A stretch of 64,000 nucleotides of DNA from Wenyingzhuangia sp. (lineage in GTDB: Bacteria; Bacteroidota; Bacteroidia; Flavobacteriales; Flavobacteriaceae). A model generated the notes under the pieces. That model did not search any database. It was not told the DNA's origin and was given only the letters and a program-made list of their open reading frames with translations. The stretch spans positions 85,666-149,665 of the forward strand of contig JAHDFK010000003.1 in NCBI GenBank assembly GCA_020628175.1. Reading direction: 5' to 3'. Position 1 is the stretch's first letter. The number at the start of each line of letters is the position of its first letter. Of the stretch, positions 9,843 through 18,049 are shown in pieces. Made by a program: the position numbers and the translations under genes.

Positions 9843-9846
9843 CAGT

Positions 9847-10242
9847 ATGGAAGAAACAAACAGACAGAAAAAAATTGCAGGAGTTATTCAAAAAGATTTA
9901 GCCGAAGTATTACAAGCCGATGCTAGAAATGGATTACGCGGTGTTATTATATCTGTATCTAAAGTTACTGTAACTGCAGATTTAGGACAGGCAAAAGCTT
10001 ACCTAAGTGTATTTCCTTCTGATAAAAGAGATGCTATTTTAAAAGCAGTTACTGCAAATACTGTTGCTATTCGTCATGAGTTAGCTCAACGAACAAAACA
10101 TCAACTAAGACGTATGCCTAATTTGTTGTTTTTTGGTGACGATTCTTTAGATTATATAGAAAATATTGACTCTTCTTTAAAAGGAGAAGATGTGAACCCA
10201 ATTCACAACCCTGAAATATTAGACAAGAGAAAAAAATCTTAA
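9847..10242 (+). CDS. rbfA: Ribosome-binding factor A
   Basis: 131 residues from the ATG. KH-like fold of RbfA: N-terminal helix METNRQKKIAGVIQKDLAE type, strand GVIISVSKVTVTADLGQAKAYLSVF near 33-58 and LRRMPNLLFFGDDSLDY near 91-107. It assists late 16S rRNA processing of the 30S subunit. A longer reading from TTG 9832 is rejected because the -7 box lies inside it. Followed 4 bp later by the LolC-like permease, probably one transcript. Confidence 0.92.
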   Translation: MEETNRQKKIAGVIQKDLAEVLQADARNGLRGVIISVSKVTVTADLGQAKAYLSVFPSDKRDAILKAVTANTVAIRHELAQRTKHQLRRMPNLLFFGDDSLDYIENIDSSLKGEDVNPIHNPEILDKRKKS

Positions 10243-10246
10243 GCAT

Positions 10247-11443
10247 TTGAGGTTTCCTTTTTACATTGCGCAACGCTACTTAAAATCTAAAAGCGGTAAC
10301 AATATTATTAACATTGTTACAATTTTAGCCTGCTTAGGTGTAATGGCTGGTACCATTGCTCTTTTTGTTGTGCTCTCTGTATTTTCGGGGATTAAAGATT
10401 ACAGTTTAAAAATTTTAGATGCCAATACGCCTGACATTAGAATTACGGCTAAAAAAGGGAAAACATTTATTGCTAACAAACAACTTACCGCTATTTTAGA
10501 AGAAAGCGTTAATAATTTTACCTACGCTAAAATTTTAGAAGAACGTGTTTTTTTAAAAAGCAAAGACAAAGAAGCTATTGCTTATATAAAAGGGGTAGAT
10601 TCTTTATACAATCGTGTTGTTGCTGCCGATTCTTTATTAATGGTTGGAGAATGGCTATCTCCTAAAATAAACAACAGTTGTGTTGCTGATTATGCATTGG
10701 TTAGAGAACTCGATTTAAATGTTTATACCGATCGTGTGCTAACCTATGTACCCAAAGCAGGAAAAGGATACATTTCGAACCCTAAAAAAGCTTTTAGAAC
10801 TATCAATCCACAATTAATAGGTGTTGTTTCTAACCAGAACCAACAAGGCTATAATTATATATATGCACCACTTACCTTAAGTCAACAACTGTTAGGCAAA
10901 CAAAAAAACGAAGTAAGTGCTATTGATCTTAAATTAAACGACGCATATTTTCTAAACGACACTTACAAATACCTAACTAAAAACTTAGCAAACGATTATA
11001 CTATTTTAAAGAGAGAAGAAATTAACAGTTCTTTTTATAAAATTTTAAATTCCGAAAAACTAATTGCTTATTTGGTTTCTTTACTGGTATTAATGATGGT
11101 ATTATCGAACACAAGTGGTACCATTATTATGGTAATTGTAGACAAAAAAGAAAATATTAAAACGTTACTAAACTTAGGTGCTACAGTTACAAACATTCGC
11201 AAAATTTTTACTTTGTACGGTTTTTTATTAAACCTTGTAGGAATGCTTATTGGTTTATTAGTGGGTGCTTTTATTATTTACCTACAAATTTCTTTTGAAT
11301 TAGTGATGATTGCTCCTAACATACCGTATCCTGTTGCTTTTGAATGGCAAAATGTAGGTGTTGTATGTTGTACCATAGTAGTATTTGGTGCACTTGCTAG
11401 TTTGCTGGCTAGTGGCCGAATTTCTAATAAATACTTAAACTAA
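10247..11443 (+). CDS. LolC/LolE-type lipoprotein-releasing ABC permease
   Basis: 398 residues starting at a TTG codon (TTG AGG TTT CCT) 4 bp after rbfA. The start FPFYIAQRYLKSKSGNNIINIVT is typical of LolC/E permeases; TM1 spans about 21-47, then a periplasmic MacB-like domain of about 220 residues, and three TMs after residue 270 with the FtsX-fold sequence. Such permeases pull lipoproteins out of the inner membrane for delivery to LolA. No ATPase gene is adjacent. Confidence 0.85.
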   Translation: MRFPFYIAQRYLKSKSGNNIINIVTILACLGVMAGTIALFVVLSVFSGIKDYSLKILDANTPDIRITAKKGKTFIANKQLTAILEESVNNFTYAKILEERVFLKSKDKEAIAYIKGVDSLYNRVVAADSLLMVGEWLSPKINNSCVADYALVRELDLNVYTDRVLTYVPKAGKGYISNPKKAFRTINPQLIGVVSNQNQQGYNYIYAPLTLSQQLLGKQKNEVSAIDLKLNDAYFLNDTYKYLTKNLANDYTILKREEINSSFYKILNSEKLIAYLVSLLVLMMVLSNTSGTIIMVIVDKKENIKTLLNLGATVTNIRKIFTLYGFLLNLVGMLIGLLVGAFIIYLQISFELVMIAPNIPYPVAFEWQNVGVVCCTIVVFGALASLLASGRISNKYLN

Positions 11444-11473
11444 AAGACTTCTATGTAACACAGAAGCCTTTTG
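11444..11473. terminator. Hairpin between convergent permease and dus genes
   Basis: CTTCT-A-TGT / ACA-C-AGAAG stem with an AAC loop followed by TTTTG on the plus strand and flanked by AAAG for the minus strand; fits a shared terminator, but the stem is imperfect. Confidence 0.5.
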
Positions 11474-11475
11474 TT

Positions 11476-12486
11476 TTATTTTTGCATTAAGTTCGATGCA
11501 TTTACATCACCAAATCTATCTAAAATTTCATGCATCACATCGTACACTTCTTGGGCAGTATCTGCTGTAACCAAACGAATTCTATAGTTTTTAAAATCTC
11601 TAATACCTTTAAAGTAATTCGCGTAATGCCTACGTGTTTCCAAAACCGCTTGTGTTTCGTTTTCTTTCCAAGCAATTTCCATTTCTAAATGTCTTCTGGC
11701 AACCTCTACTCTATCTTTTATAGATGCAGATGGTAGATGCTCTCCTGTGGCCATAAAATGCTTTACCTCATTAAAAAACCATGGATTTCCAATAGCTGCT
11801 CTACCAATCATACAACCATCTAAGCCATAATCATCGCGCATTTCTATAGCACGCTCAGGCGAGGTAACATCTCCATTTCCAAAAACAGGAATATGCATTC
11901 TAGGATTATTTTTTACTGCCGCAATTCTTGTCCAATCCGCATCGCCTTTATACATCTGGGCACGTGTACGTCCATGAATAGAAATAGCTGCGCAACCAAC
12001 ATCCTGTAAACGTTCAGCAACTTCTTCTATCATAATAGAATTTTCATCCCATCCTAAACGTGTTTTCACTGTAACTGGTAAATGTGTATGCTGTACCATT
12101 TCTTTGGTTAACTTCACCATTAAATCAATGTCTTTTAAAATACCCGCACCAGCACCTTTGCTAACTACTTTTTTTACAGGACACCCAAAGTTAATATCAA
12201 TAATATCTGGTTTCGATTGTTCTACAATTTCAACAGTACGCAGCATAGACTCTAAATTGGCTCCAAATATTTGAATTCCAACAGGTCTTTCTTTCTCATA
12301 GATATCTAGCTTTTTAACACTCTTAGCCGCATCTCTAATCAACCCTTCAGACGAAATAAATTCGGTATATACCAAATCTGCTCCATTCTCTTTACACAAA
12401 GCTCTAAACGGAGGATCGCTTACATCTTCCATTGGAGCTAATAATAAAGGAAAATCACACAATTCTATATCACCTATTTTTACCAT
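11476..12486 (-). CDS. dus: tRNA-dihydrouridine synthase (DusB-like)
   Basis: 336 residues from the ATG at 12486. FMN-dependent TIM barrel with PLLLAPMEDVSDPPFRALC at the N-terminus, the Dus signature INFGCPVKKVVSKGAGAGIL near residues 98-117 (catalytic Cys in GCP), VKTRLGWDEN, ISIHGRTRAQMY and DGCMIGRAAIGNPW. It reduces uridine in the tRNA D-loop with NADPH. A TTG 48 bases further up (12534) would place the promoter box inside the gene, so I prefer the ATG, which opens the conserved MVKIGDIEL. Confidence 0.93.
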   Translation of the reverse strand: MVKIGDIELCDFPLLLAPMEDVSDPPFRALCKENGADLVYTEFISSEGLIRDAAKSVKKLDIYEKERPVGIQIFGANLESMLRTVEIVEQSKPDIIDINFGCPVKKVVSKGAGAGILKDIDLMVKLTKEMVQHTHLPVTVKTRLGWDENSIMIEEVAERLQDVGCAAISIHGRTRAQMYKGDADWTRIAAVKNNPRMHIPVFGNGDVTSPERAIEMRDDYGLDGCMIGRAAIGNPWFFNEVKHFMATGEHLPSASIKDRVEVARRHLEMEIAWKENETQAVLETRRHYANYFKGIRDFKNYRIRLVTADTAQEVYDVMHEILDRFGDVNASNLMQK

Positions 12487-12523
12487 AACAATACATGTTT
12501 TAACTTCCAAAAAAATTGGATTG

Positions 12524-12531
12524 CAAAGATA
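12524..12531 (-). promoter_or_regulatory. -7 promoter box for dus (TATCTTTG)
   Basis: Exact TAnnTTTG on the minus strand, 38 bases before the chosen dus ATG; supports a leader of about 30 nt. Confidence 0.55.
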
Positions 12532-12580
12532 CAATTTTATAAAACAAGATATTAATTTTCGTTTTTTACTTTGCTAAAAC

Positions 12581-12612
12581 AAAAAAATCGCTCCGATAGG
12601 AACGATTTTTTT
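12581..12612 (-). terminator. Terminator after the ferredoxin gene
   Basis: On the minus strand an AAATCG-TTCC / GGAG-CGATTT stem with a TATC loop is followed by a run of T; 20 bp beyond the ferredoxin stop. Symmetric A/T runs mean it could also work on the other strand. Confidence 0.75.
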
Positions 12613-12631
12613 ATATACTATTTTAAAAATT

Positions 12632-12958
12632 TTAAATTTCACTCTCTGGTGCCAATTCAATTTCTAATCCATCTAAATCTTCTGTAATAGGCAATTGACA
12701 TCCTAAACGACTATTATCTTCTACATAAAAAGCCTGATCTAACATATCCTCTTCAGCATCTTGCTTTTCTGGCAATTCATGATCTGATAAAATGTAACAC
12801 TGACAAGAAGCACACATCGCCATTCCTCCACAAGTTCCTTCTACAGGTAACTCATAAGCTTTACAAAGCTCCATAATATTCATAGCCATATCTGTTGGTG
12901 CTTGCAACTCATGAACTACTCCTTCTCTATCTTTAATCTTAATGGTAATGTCAGACAT
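12632..12958 (-). CDS. [2Fe-2S] ferredoxin (adrenodoxin type)
   Basis: 108 residues. Cluster ligands are seen in GTCGGMAMCASCQCYIL (C-x5-C-x2-C pattern) near residues 41-55 and in RLGCQLPI near 85-92. It is a small soluble electron carrier. It lies just beyond the sulfate operon, which ends with a ferredoxin-NADP reductase gene, so it may feed the siroheme sulfite reductase; it has its own promoter box at 13000-13007, so this is context inference. Acidic C-terminus as in other ferredoxins. Confidence 0.9.
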   Translation of the reverse strand: MSDITIKIKDREGVVHELQAPTDMAMNIMELCKAYELPVEGTCGGMAMCASCQCYILSDHELPEKQDAEEDMLDQAFYVEDNSRLGCQLPITEDLDGLEIELAPESEI

Positions 12959-12999
12959 AATACTGAATTTTAATTAACTATGCTGTTAAATTTGAGGTG

Positions 13000-13007
13000 C
13001 AAAGATA
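13000..13007 (-). promoter_or_regulatory. -7 promoter box for the ferredoxin gene (TATCTTTG)
   Basis: Exact TAnnTTTG on the minus strand, 42 bases before the ferredoxin ATG. Confidence 0.6.
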
Positions 13008-13093
13008 CAATGTAAACCTTAATTATTAAAAATATTAGATAATAAATAAACAATGCCTTTTTTATTAAATTGTGTAGTTTATTTTTGTTTACA

Positions 13094-13233
13094 TGATTGA
13101 ACGTTTATTTCTAAAATGTAAAATCTTCTGACGTAGCGAAACGTAAGAAATGATTAGACAAAACAGTAACTCTTGTACAAAAACAAGTGTAAAACATAAA
13201 AAACGCTTAAAGCATTTGCTTTAAGCGTTTTTT
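13094..13233 (+). ncRNA. Possible small RNA of about 140 nt
   Basis: The roughly 300 bp between the ferredoxin and the reductase gene holds a plus-strand -7 box TATTTTTG (13080-13087), an internal hairpin TTCTGACGT/ACGTAAGAA (13126-13149, one mismatch) and a strong terminator ending at 13233. No open reading frame of note. No good -33 box, and the terminator also serves the minus-strand operon, so this is only a candidate. Confidence 0.2.
13198..13233. terminator. Strong terminator at the end of the sulfate operon
   Basis: Perfect 16-bp stem, AAAAAACGCTTAAAGC with its complement, loop ATTT, with T runs on both strands. It lies 24 bp after the stop of the reductase gene on the minus strand. 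Confidence 0.85.
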
Positions 13234-13256
13234 ATAATTGTATGGTATAACAAGAA

Positions 13257-14309
13257 TTATACTTTAATAACTTGTGCTTTTTTAGCTTCTTTCTTTTCTC
13301 CATCAAATCCTTCAACTCCATTTACCGTAGTATATTTCATTACATTACGTTTTCCTGGGTGAATAATGTTGTAAGCTGCTTGTAAGGCTATAGTTGCTTC
13401 GTGGAAACCACATAAAATTAACTTTAACTTACCTGGATATGTGTTTACATCTCCAATAGCAAAAATACCTTCTCTATTTGTAGAGTAATCTACCGCATTG
13501 TTTACTTTGATAGCATTTTTCTCAATTTCTAATCCCCAGTCTGCAATAGGCCCTAGTTTTGGAGACAATCCGAATAAAGGAATAAAGTGATCACATTCTT
13601 TAACAATGTCACCGTCTTTTTTATGCTTAATCAATACAGACTCAACTTTACCTTCTCCATTAATTCCTTTTACCTCAGCTTCTGTAATTAAGTTAATTTT
13701 ACCTGACTTAGACAATTCAACTACTTTTTCAACAGAATCTAATGCACCACGGAAATCGTTTCTACGGTGAACTAATGATACTTCACTTGCAACATCCGAT
13801 AAGAAAATAGCCCAGTCTAAAGCAGAATCTCCACCTCCAGAAATCACCACACGCTTGTCACGGTATAATTCTGGATCACGAATAATATACTCTACACCTT
13901 TATCTTCATAATCTAATAACTCCTTAATAGGTGGCTTACGTGGCTCAAAAGAACCTAAACCTCCAGCAATAAATACAACAGGTGCATTGTGCTCTGTTCC
14001 TTTATTTGTAGTTACTAAAAAAGAACCATCTTCTAATTTATCTATCGTTTCTGCTCTTTCTCCTAAAGTGTAACCTGGTTGAAATGGCTTTATTTGCTCT
14101 GCTAAATTATCTATCAAATCTCCTGCTAATACCTCTGGGTATGCCGGAATATCGTAAATAGGTTTTTTAGGATAAATTTCTGAACACTGACCACCTGCTT
14201 GCGGTAATGCGTCTATTAAGTGACAACGCAATTTTAACAATCCTGCTTCAAACACAGTAAACATACCACAAGGTCCTGCTCCAATAATTAAGATATCTGT
14301 TTTGATCAT
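13257..14309 (-). CDS. Ferredoxin-NADP reductase, thioredoxin-reductase-like type
   Basis: 350 residues. FAD-binding GAGPCGMFTVFEAGLL near residue 9, QAGGQCSEIYPKKPIYDIPAYP near 37-58, NADPH-binding GGGDSALDWAIFL near 157-169 with the phosphate-binding VHRRNDFRG, and the C-terminal GIFAIGDVNTYPGKLKLILCGFHEA. The redox CxxC of thioredoxin reductase is absent, which points to the YumC/TrxR-like FNR family. It is the last gene of the sulfate operon and probably supplies electrons through a ferredoxin to the sulfite reductase. Confidence 0.88.
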   Translation of the reverse strand: MIKTDILIIGAGPCGMFTVFEAGLLKLRCHLIDALPQAGGQCSEIYPKKPIYDIPAYPEVLAGDLIDNLAEQIKPFQPGYTLGERAETIDKLEDGSFLVTTNKGTEHNAPVVFIAGGLGSFEPRKPPIKELLDYEDKGVEYIIRDPELYRDKRVVISGGGDSALDWAIFLSDVASEVSLVHRRNDFRGALDSVEKVVELSKSGKINLITEAEVKGINGEGKVESVLIKHKKDGDIVKECDHFIPLFGLSPKLGPIADWGLEIEKNAIKVNNAVDYSTNREGIFAIGDVNTYPGKLKLILCGFHEATIALQAAYNIIHPGKRNVMKYTTVNGVEGFDGEKKEAKKAQVIKV

Positions 14310-14387
14310 TATCTTAGTTTTTTATTTATTATCATTTTAAATAATGATTGCAAAAATGCTAATAATTTTTGAATCAACCACTATTAA

Positions 14388-14984
14388 TTACTCTTTAATC
14401 TTATTTTTAACGTCTCCAACTAAACCTTTAGTGAATTCGTTCATCTTCTCTACCTTTTCCTCAAAGTTTCCTTTGATTGTATCTCGATATTTATTCAAAT
14501 ACTCCGCTAAATCATCTATATTTTCTGGCAATACAGATTCAAAAAACTGACGTAAACGCTTTGCCATTGTAGGAGATTTTCCATTGGTAGAAATACCAAT
14601 TTTAATATTTCCTTTTGTAACAATTCCTCCCATGTAAAAATCACAATACGGCGGATTGTCTGCTAAATTTACCAATATAGAACGCTCTTTACAATCGTTG
14701 TAAACTTTTACATTTACTGCAGGAATGTCTGTTGTAGCAATTACAATGTGCTTGCCTTCTAACAAACTAGCATCGTATTTACCTACAATCATTCTCACAT
14801 TTCCTTCGTTGGCCTTGGCAATGGTTTCTTCTCTATAAAAAGGAGAAATCATAGTTACTCTAGCATTTGGACTCGATTTTAACAAAAAAGATAGTTTTTC
14901 TAAGGCCACATTTCCACCTCCAACAATTAAGGTGTTTAATGCTGTTACTTTTAAAAAAACGGGATATAATTGATTTTTTTCCAT
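14388..14984 (-). CDS. Precorrin-2 dehydrogenase / sirohydrochlorin ferrochelatase
   Basis: 198 residues, equal to the N-terminal half of E. coli CysG. NAD-binding LNTLIVGGGNVALEKLSFLL near 16-35, the catalytic-Asp region LADNPPYCDFYMGGIV near 100-116 and GISTNGKSPTMAKRLRQFF near 123-142. With CobA (start codon overlaps the cobA stop as TAATG) it completes siroheme, needed by the sulfite reductase upstream in the operon and by NirB in the nitrate island. Confidence 0.93.
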   Translation of the reverse strand: MEKNQLYPVFLKVTALNTLIVGGGNVALEKLSFLLKSSPNARVTMISPFYREETIAKANEGNVRMIVGKYDASLLEGKHIVIATTDIPAVNVKVYNDCKERSILVNLADNPPYCDFYMGGIVTKGNIKIGISTNGKSPTMAKRLRQFFESVLPENIDDLAEYLNKYRDTIKGNFEEKVEKMNEFTKGLVGDVKNKIKE

Positions 14985-15739
14985 TATAAACTTAATCCTT
15001 TTTTGTTAAGTAAATAGTTATACAAAACTTCGCTTTCTTTTACGGTTTCTCCAATTACAATCATTGATGGATTGGTCAATCCTTTTTGATTGATGATATC
15101 TAAAATCGAAGCAATAGTTCCTATAGCTAAACGTTCTTTATCCCAAGTACCATTTTCTATAATAGCAACAGGTATGTTTGTTTTACCATGAGCTAAAAAA
15201 GCATTTACAATTTTTTCTAGCTTACTCATCCCCATTAACACCACAATTGTTACGTTAGATCCTGCTGCTGCTTCAATATCTTCGCTTAACTCAACGTCTG
15301 ATGTTGTTCCTGTAATTACTCTAAAACTTTCGTTGACACCTCTTTGTGTTAACGAAATTCCAAAGCTTGCAGGGGCTGCTATTGCAGAAGTAACTCCTGA
15401 TACAATATCAAAATCTATTCCTTTGTCTAGCACATATTTTAACTCTTCGGCACCACGTCCAAAAATAAAAGGATCACCTCCTTTTAAACGTACTACATGC
15501 TTGCCTTTGAGTGCATGCTCTACTATTAACTCTTGTATTTTTTCTTGAATGAACTTATGCATTCCTCTTCGTTTACCTACAAAGATTTTTTCTGCATTTG
15601 GTGCGTGCACCAACAACTCTTCATTAGCTAATGCATCATACAAAACAACATCGGCTTCATTCAATGCTCTTACACCTTTTAGTGTAATTAATTCTGGATC
15701 TCCAGGACCCGCTCCAACTAATGTTAGTTTTCCTTTCAT
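14984..15739 (-). CDS. cobA: Uroporphyrinogen-III C-methyltransferase
   Basis: 251 residues from the ATG. SUMT motifs: KLTLVGAGPGDPELITLKG at the N-terminus, VVRLKGGDPFIFGRGAEEL near 83-101, GVTSAIAAPASFGISLT, and IENGTWDKERLAIGTI. It uses two S-adenosylmethionine to make precorrin-2. A GTG 27 bases upstream (15766) would add nine residues, but the ATG gives the normal family N-terminus. Gene order and overlap with the dehydrogenase show a dedicated siroheme branch within the sulfate operon. Confidence 0.93.
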   Translation of the reverse strand: MKGKLTLVGAGPGDPELITLKGVRALNEADVVLYDALANEELLVHAPNAEKIFVGKRRGMHKFIQEKIQELIVEHALKGKHVVRLKGGDPFIFGRGAEELKYVLDKGIDFDIVSGVTSAIAAPASFGISLTQRGVNESFRVITGTTSDVELSEDIEAAAGSNVTIVVLMGMSKLEKIVNAFLAHGKTNIPVAIIENGTWDKERLAIGTIASILDIINQKGLTNPSMIVIGETVKESEVLYNYLLNKKGLSL

Positions 15740-15799
15740 TACTTTTATTTTAGTTTCTTTCACCAATTCACAAAATTAGTGAAAGAAACTTACTTTTAT

Positions 15800-17899
15800 C
15801 TATTCTGCTAACTCAGCTTCTCTATATCCTTCAATTAAATTAAAGAATTTTTCAGCATCAGCTATATAAGAGTTTGCAAAAGCTTCTGATTGCTCGTTTT
15901 GGTTAATTTGATAAATAAACGATTCGAAATCTGTTCCTAAATCAATTTTTCCTGCTTGAACAAAAATCTCGTTAAAGTCAGATATAATTTTGTTATGTGT
16001 ATTTGTTTTTGTTCCCTCAGCTGTTAAAATTGCTTTGGCAGTATGTACCATAGAACTGTATGCAAAGTAAATTGCATCACTTAATTTTCCTGCTGCTAAG
16101 GTTTCTTTTGCATTGTTTAACTTTTCTTTCGAATCAAATAACAATGTTGCTACCAAATCAATAACAACTCCAGCACATTCTCCTGTACCTACAGCTTTCT
16201 CATACTTTTCTTCATTACCCCAGTCAATAAAGTCAGATTCTTGTAAATTATCTGTACTTGATAATGGTTTTAAGAAATCGTAGAAATATTTTTCTCCTTT
16301 TTCTAAGTAATAAGCTACAAAATCAGCTCCTCCTGAGTTCTCTATGTAATCGTTTAAAATTAAACGCAATGCTTCTGGTCCTCTTTTAGAAGGTACTTTA
16401 ATTACTTTATCTGCAATTCTAGCTTCACCATCTCCTAAGGTACCACCTCCTAATAAAATTTGTAAAGCAGGTGCTACTAATTTTCCAGCCTTTACAGACA
16501 TTCCTTGAAATCCGATGTTACATAAGTTGTGTTGTCCACAAGCATTCATACATCCAGAAATCTTAATCACTAAGTCAGAATCTACTGCAAATTCTGGGTA
16601 CTCTGCTCTTAATACTTTTCCTAACTCGTCTGCAATTCCTGTAGATGATGCAATTCCTAAATTACATGTATCTGTACCTGGACATGCAGTAACATCTTGA
16701 ATCGCTTCGTATCCTAAATCTGTAAATCCTAATTCTTTTAATTTTGTATAAAAGAACGGTAACAAATCTTCGCGTACATGGCGTACTAATATATTTTGAC
16801 GCAACGTGAATCTTAATTCATCTGCTGCATATTCTTTAATTAATGCTGCTAAAGCTCTTGCTTCTGGTAAATAGAAATCTCCAATATTTACTTTAATTCC
16901 TATAGCAAACAGTCCTTCTTGCTTTTGTGCAAATACATTACTCGCTTTCCAAGCTTCGTAAGATGCCTGATCTTCGATTGTAACTTCTGGAGCAACAATT
17001 CCAGATACGTCTGGATTATTGTCAAAACCATCAGTAGCTATTGGAAACGTTTGATATGCTAATGCTTTTTGCTCTTTGGCTACCAATTCATTAAAAGCTT
17101 CTAATCCTAAATCTTTTACTAAAAATTTCAAACGAGCTTTTGCTCTTTTAGAACGCTCTCCGTACCTATCAAACACACGTAAAATAGATTCCATGTAAGG
17201 AATAATTTTATCTGCTTCTAAAAAGTCAAAAGCAACATCCGCCAATCTAGGTTGTGATCCTAAACCACCTGCTAACATTATTTTAAATCCTAAAACAGGC
17301 TTTCCATCTATCACTTTTATTTTTGCAATAAATCCTATATCGTGCATGTAAGACAAAGCTGTATCATCATCTGTAGACGAAAAAGAGACTTTAAATTTAC
17401 GTCCTAATTCTTGACAAATTGGGTTACGTAAAAAGAATTGAAATACTGCATGTGCATATGGAGTTACATCAAAAGGTTCTTCAGGAGAAATTCCTGCGTC
17501 TGGCGATGCTGTTACGTTACGAACTGCGTTACCACAAGCCTCACGTAAAGTAATATCACTTTTTTCTAATTCTGCCCATAACTCAGGGGTTCTATCTAAA
17601 GATACATAGTGAATTTGAATATCTTGACGCGTGGTAATATGTAAACGCCCTCTTGAATATTCTTCGGATACGTTACAAATTCTTAATAATTGATCTGAAG
17701 TTACTTTACCATAGGGTAATTTAATACGAATCATTTGCACACCAAACTGACGTTGTCCGTATACACCACGAGCTAAACGTAAACTTCTAAATTTTTCTTC
17801 ATCAATAGTACCGTCGTAAAATTGTTGAATTTTATCTCCTAATTCAATAATATCTTTTTGAACAATAGGGTTTTCTATTTCTGATCTAAAACTTTGCAT
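15800..17899 (-). CDS. Siroheme [4Fe-4S] sulfite reductase with C-terminal HEPN domain
   Basis: 699 residues, longer than the usual 550-570 for sulfite/nitrite reductases. Two ferredoxin-like half domains (GRLHITTRQDIQIHYV near 85; RFTLRQNILVRHV near 365) are followed by the siroheme/Fe-S ligands CPGTDTC (C-x5-C) and SGCMNAC (C-x3-C) at about residues 405-411 and 449-453. From about residue 580 there is an extra all-helical part (KLSDAIYFAYSSMVHTAKAI, then TNTHNKIISDF) that looks like a HEPN domain. It reduces sulfite to sulfide. Context (cysHDN, siroheme genes) favours sulfite over nitrite. Confidence 0.92.
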   Translation of the reverse strand: MQSFRSEIENPIVQKDIIELGDKIQQFYDGTIDEEKFRSLRLARGVYGQRQFGVQMIRIKLPYGKVTSDQLLRICNVSEEYSRGRLHITTRQDIQIHYVSLDRTPELWAELEKSDITLREACGNAVRNVTASPDAGISPEEPFDVTPYAHAVFQFFLRNPICQELGRKFKVSFSSTDDDTALSYMHDIGFIAKIKVIDGKPVLGFKIMLAGGLGSQPRLADVAFDFLEADKIIPYMESILRVFDRYGERSKRAKARLKFLVKDLGLEAFNELVAKEQKALAYQTFPIATDGFDNNPDVSGIVAPEVTIEDQASYEAWKASNVFAQKQEGLFAIGIKVNIGDFYLPEARALAALIKEYAADELRFTLRQNILVRHVREDLLPFFYTKLKELGFTDLGYEAIQDVTACPGTDTCNLGIASSTGIADELGKVLRAEYPEFAVDSDLVIKISGCMNACGQHNLCNIGFQGMSVKAGKLVAPALQILLGGGTLGDGEARIADKVIKVPSKRGPEALRLILNDYIENSGGADFVAYYLEKGEKYFYDFLKPLSSTDNLQESDFIDWGNEEKYEKAVGTGECAGVVIDLVATLLFDSKEKLNNAKETLAAGKLSDAIYFAYSSMVHTAKAILTAEGTKTNTHNKIISDFNEIFVQAGKIDLGTDFESFIYQINQNEQSEAFANSYIADAEKFFNLIEGYREAELAE

Positions 17900-17916
17900 G
17901 TTAAAACTTTGTTTTT

Positions 17917-18039
17917 AGTATTAAGTATAGAGTACCGAGTAGCAAATTGTTTGTGTTACTCAATGATTGACTCTAACTTACATCATATTTTATTAATTTC
18001 TTTTACTACAAATAAACTTTGTACTCTCTACTAAATACT
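17917..18039. repeat. Inverted repeat inside the sulfate operon
   Basis: 19-base arms at 17917-17935 (AGTATTAAGTATAGAGTAC) and 18021-18039 are complementary at 17 of 19 positions, 85 bases apart. They fill the gap between cysN and the sulfite reductase gene and could fold into a long hairpin in the mRNA. I cannot tell whether it is a copied intergenic element or a processing site. Confidence 0.6.
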
Positions 18040-18049
18040 TCTAAATCTA

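Noticed and set aside
9832..9846. rbfA start at TTG 9832
   Set aside because: The TATCTTTG promoter box lies inside this stretch; the ATG at 9847 fits the family.
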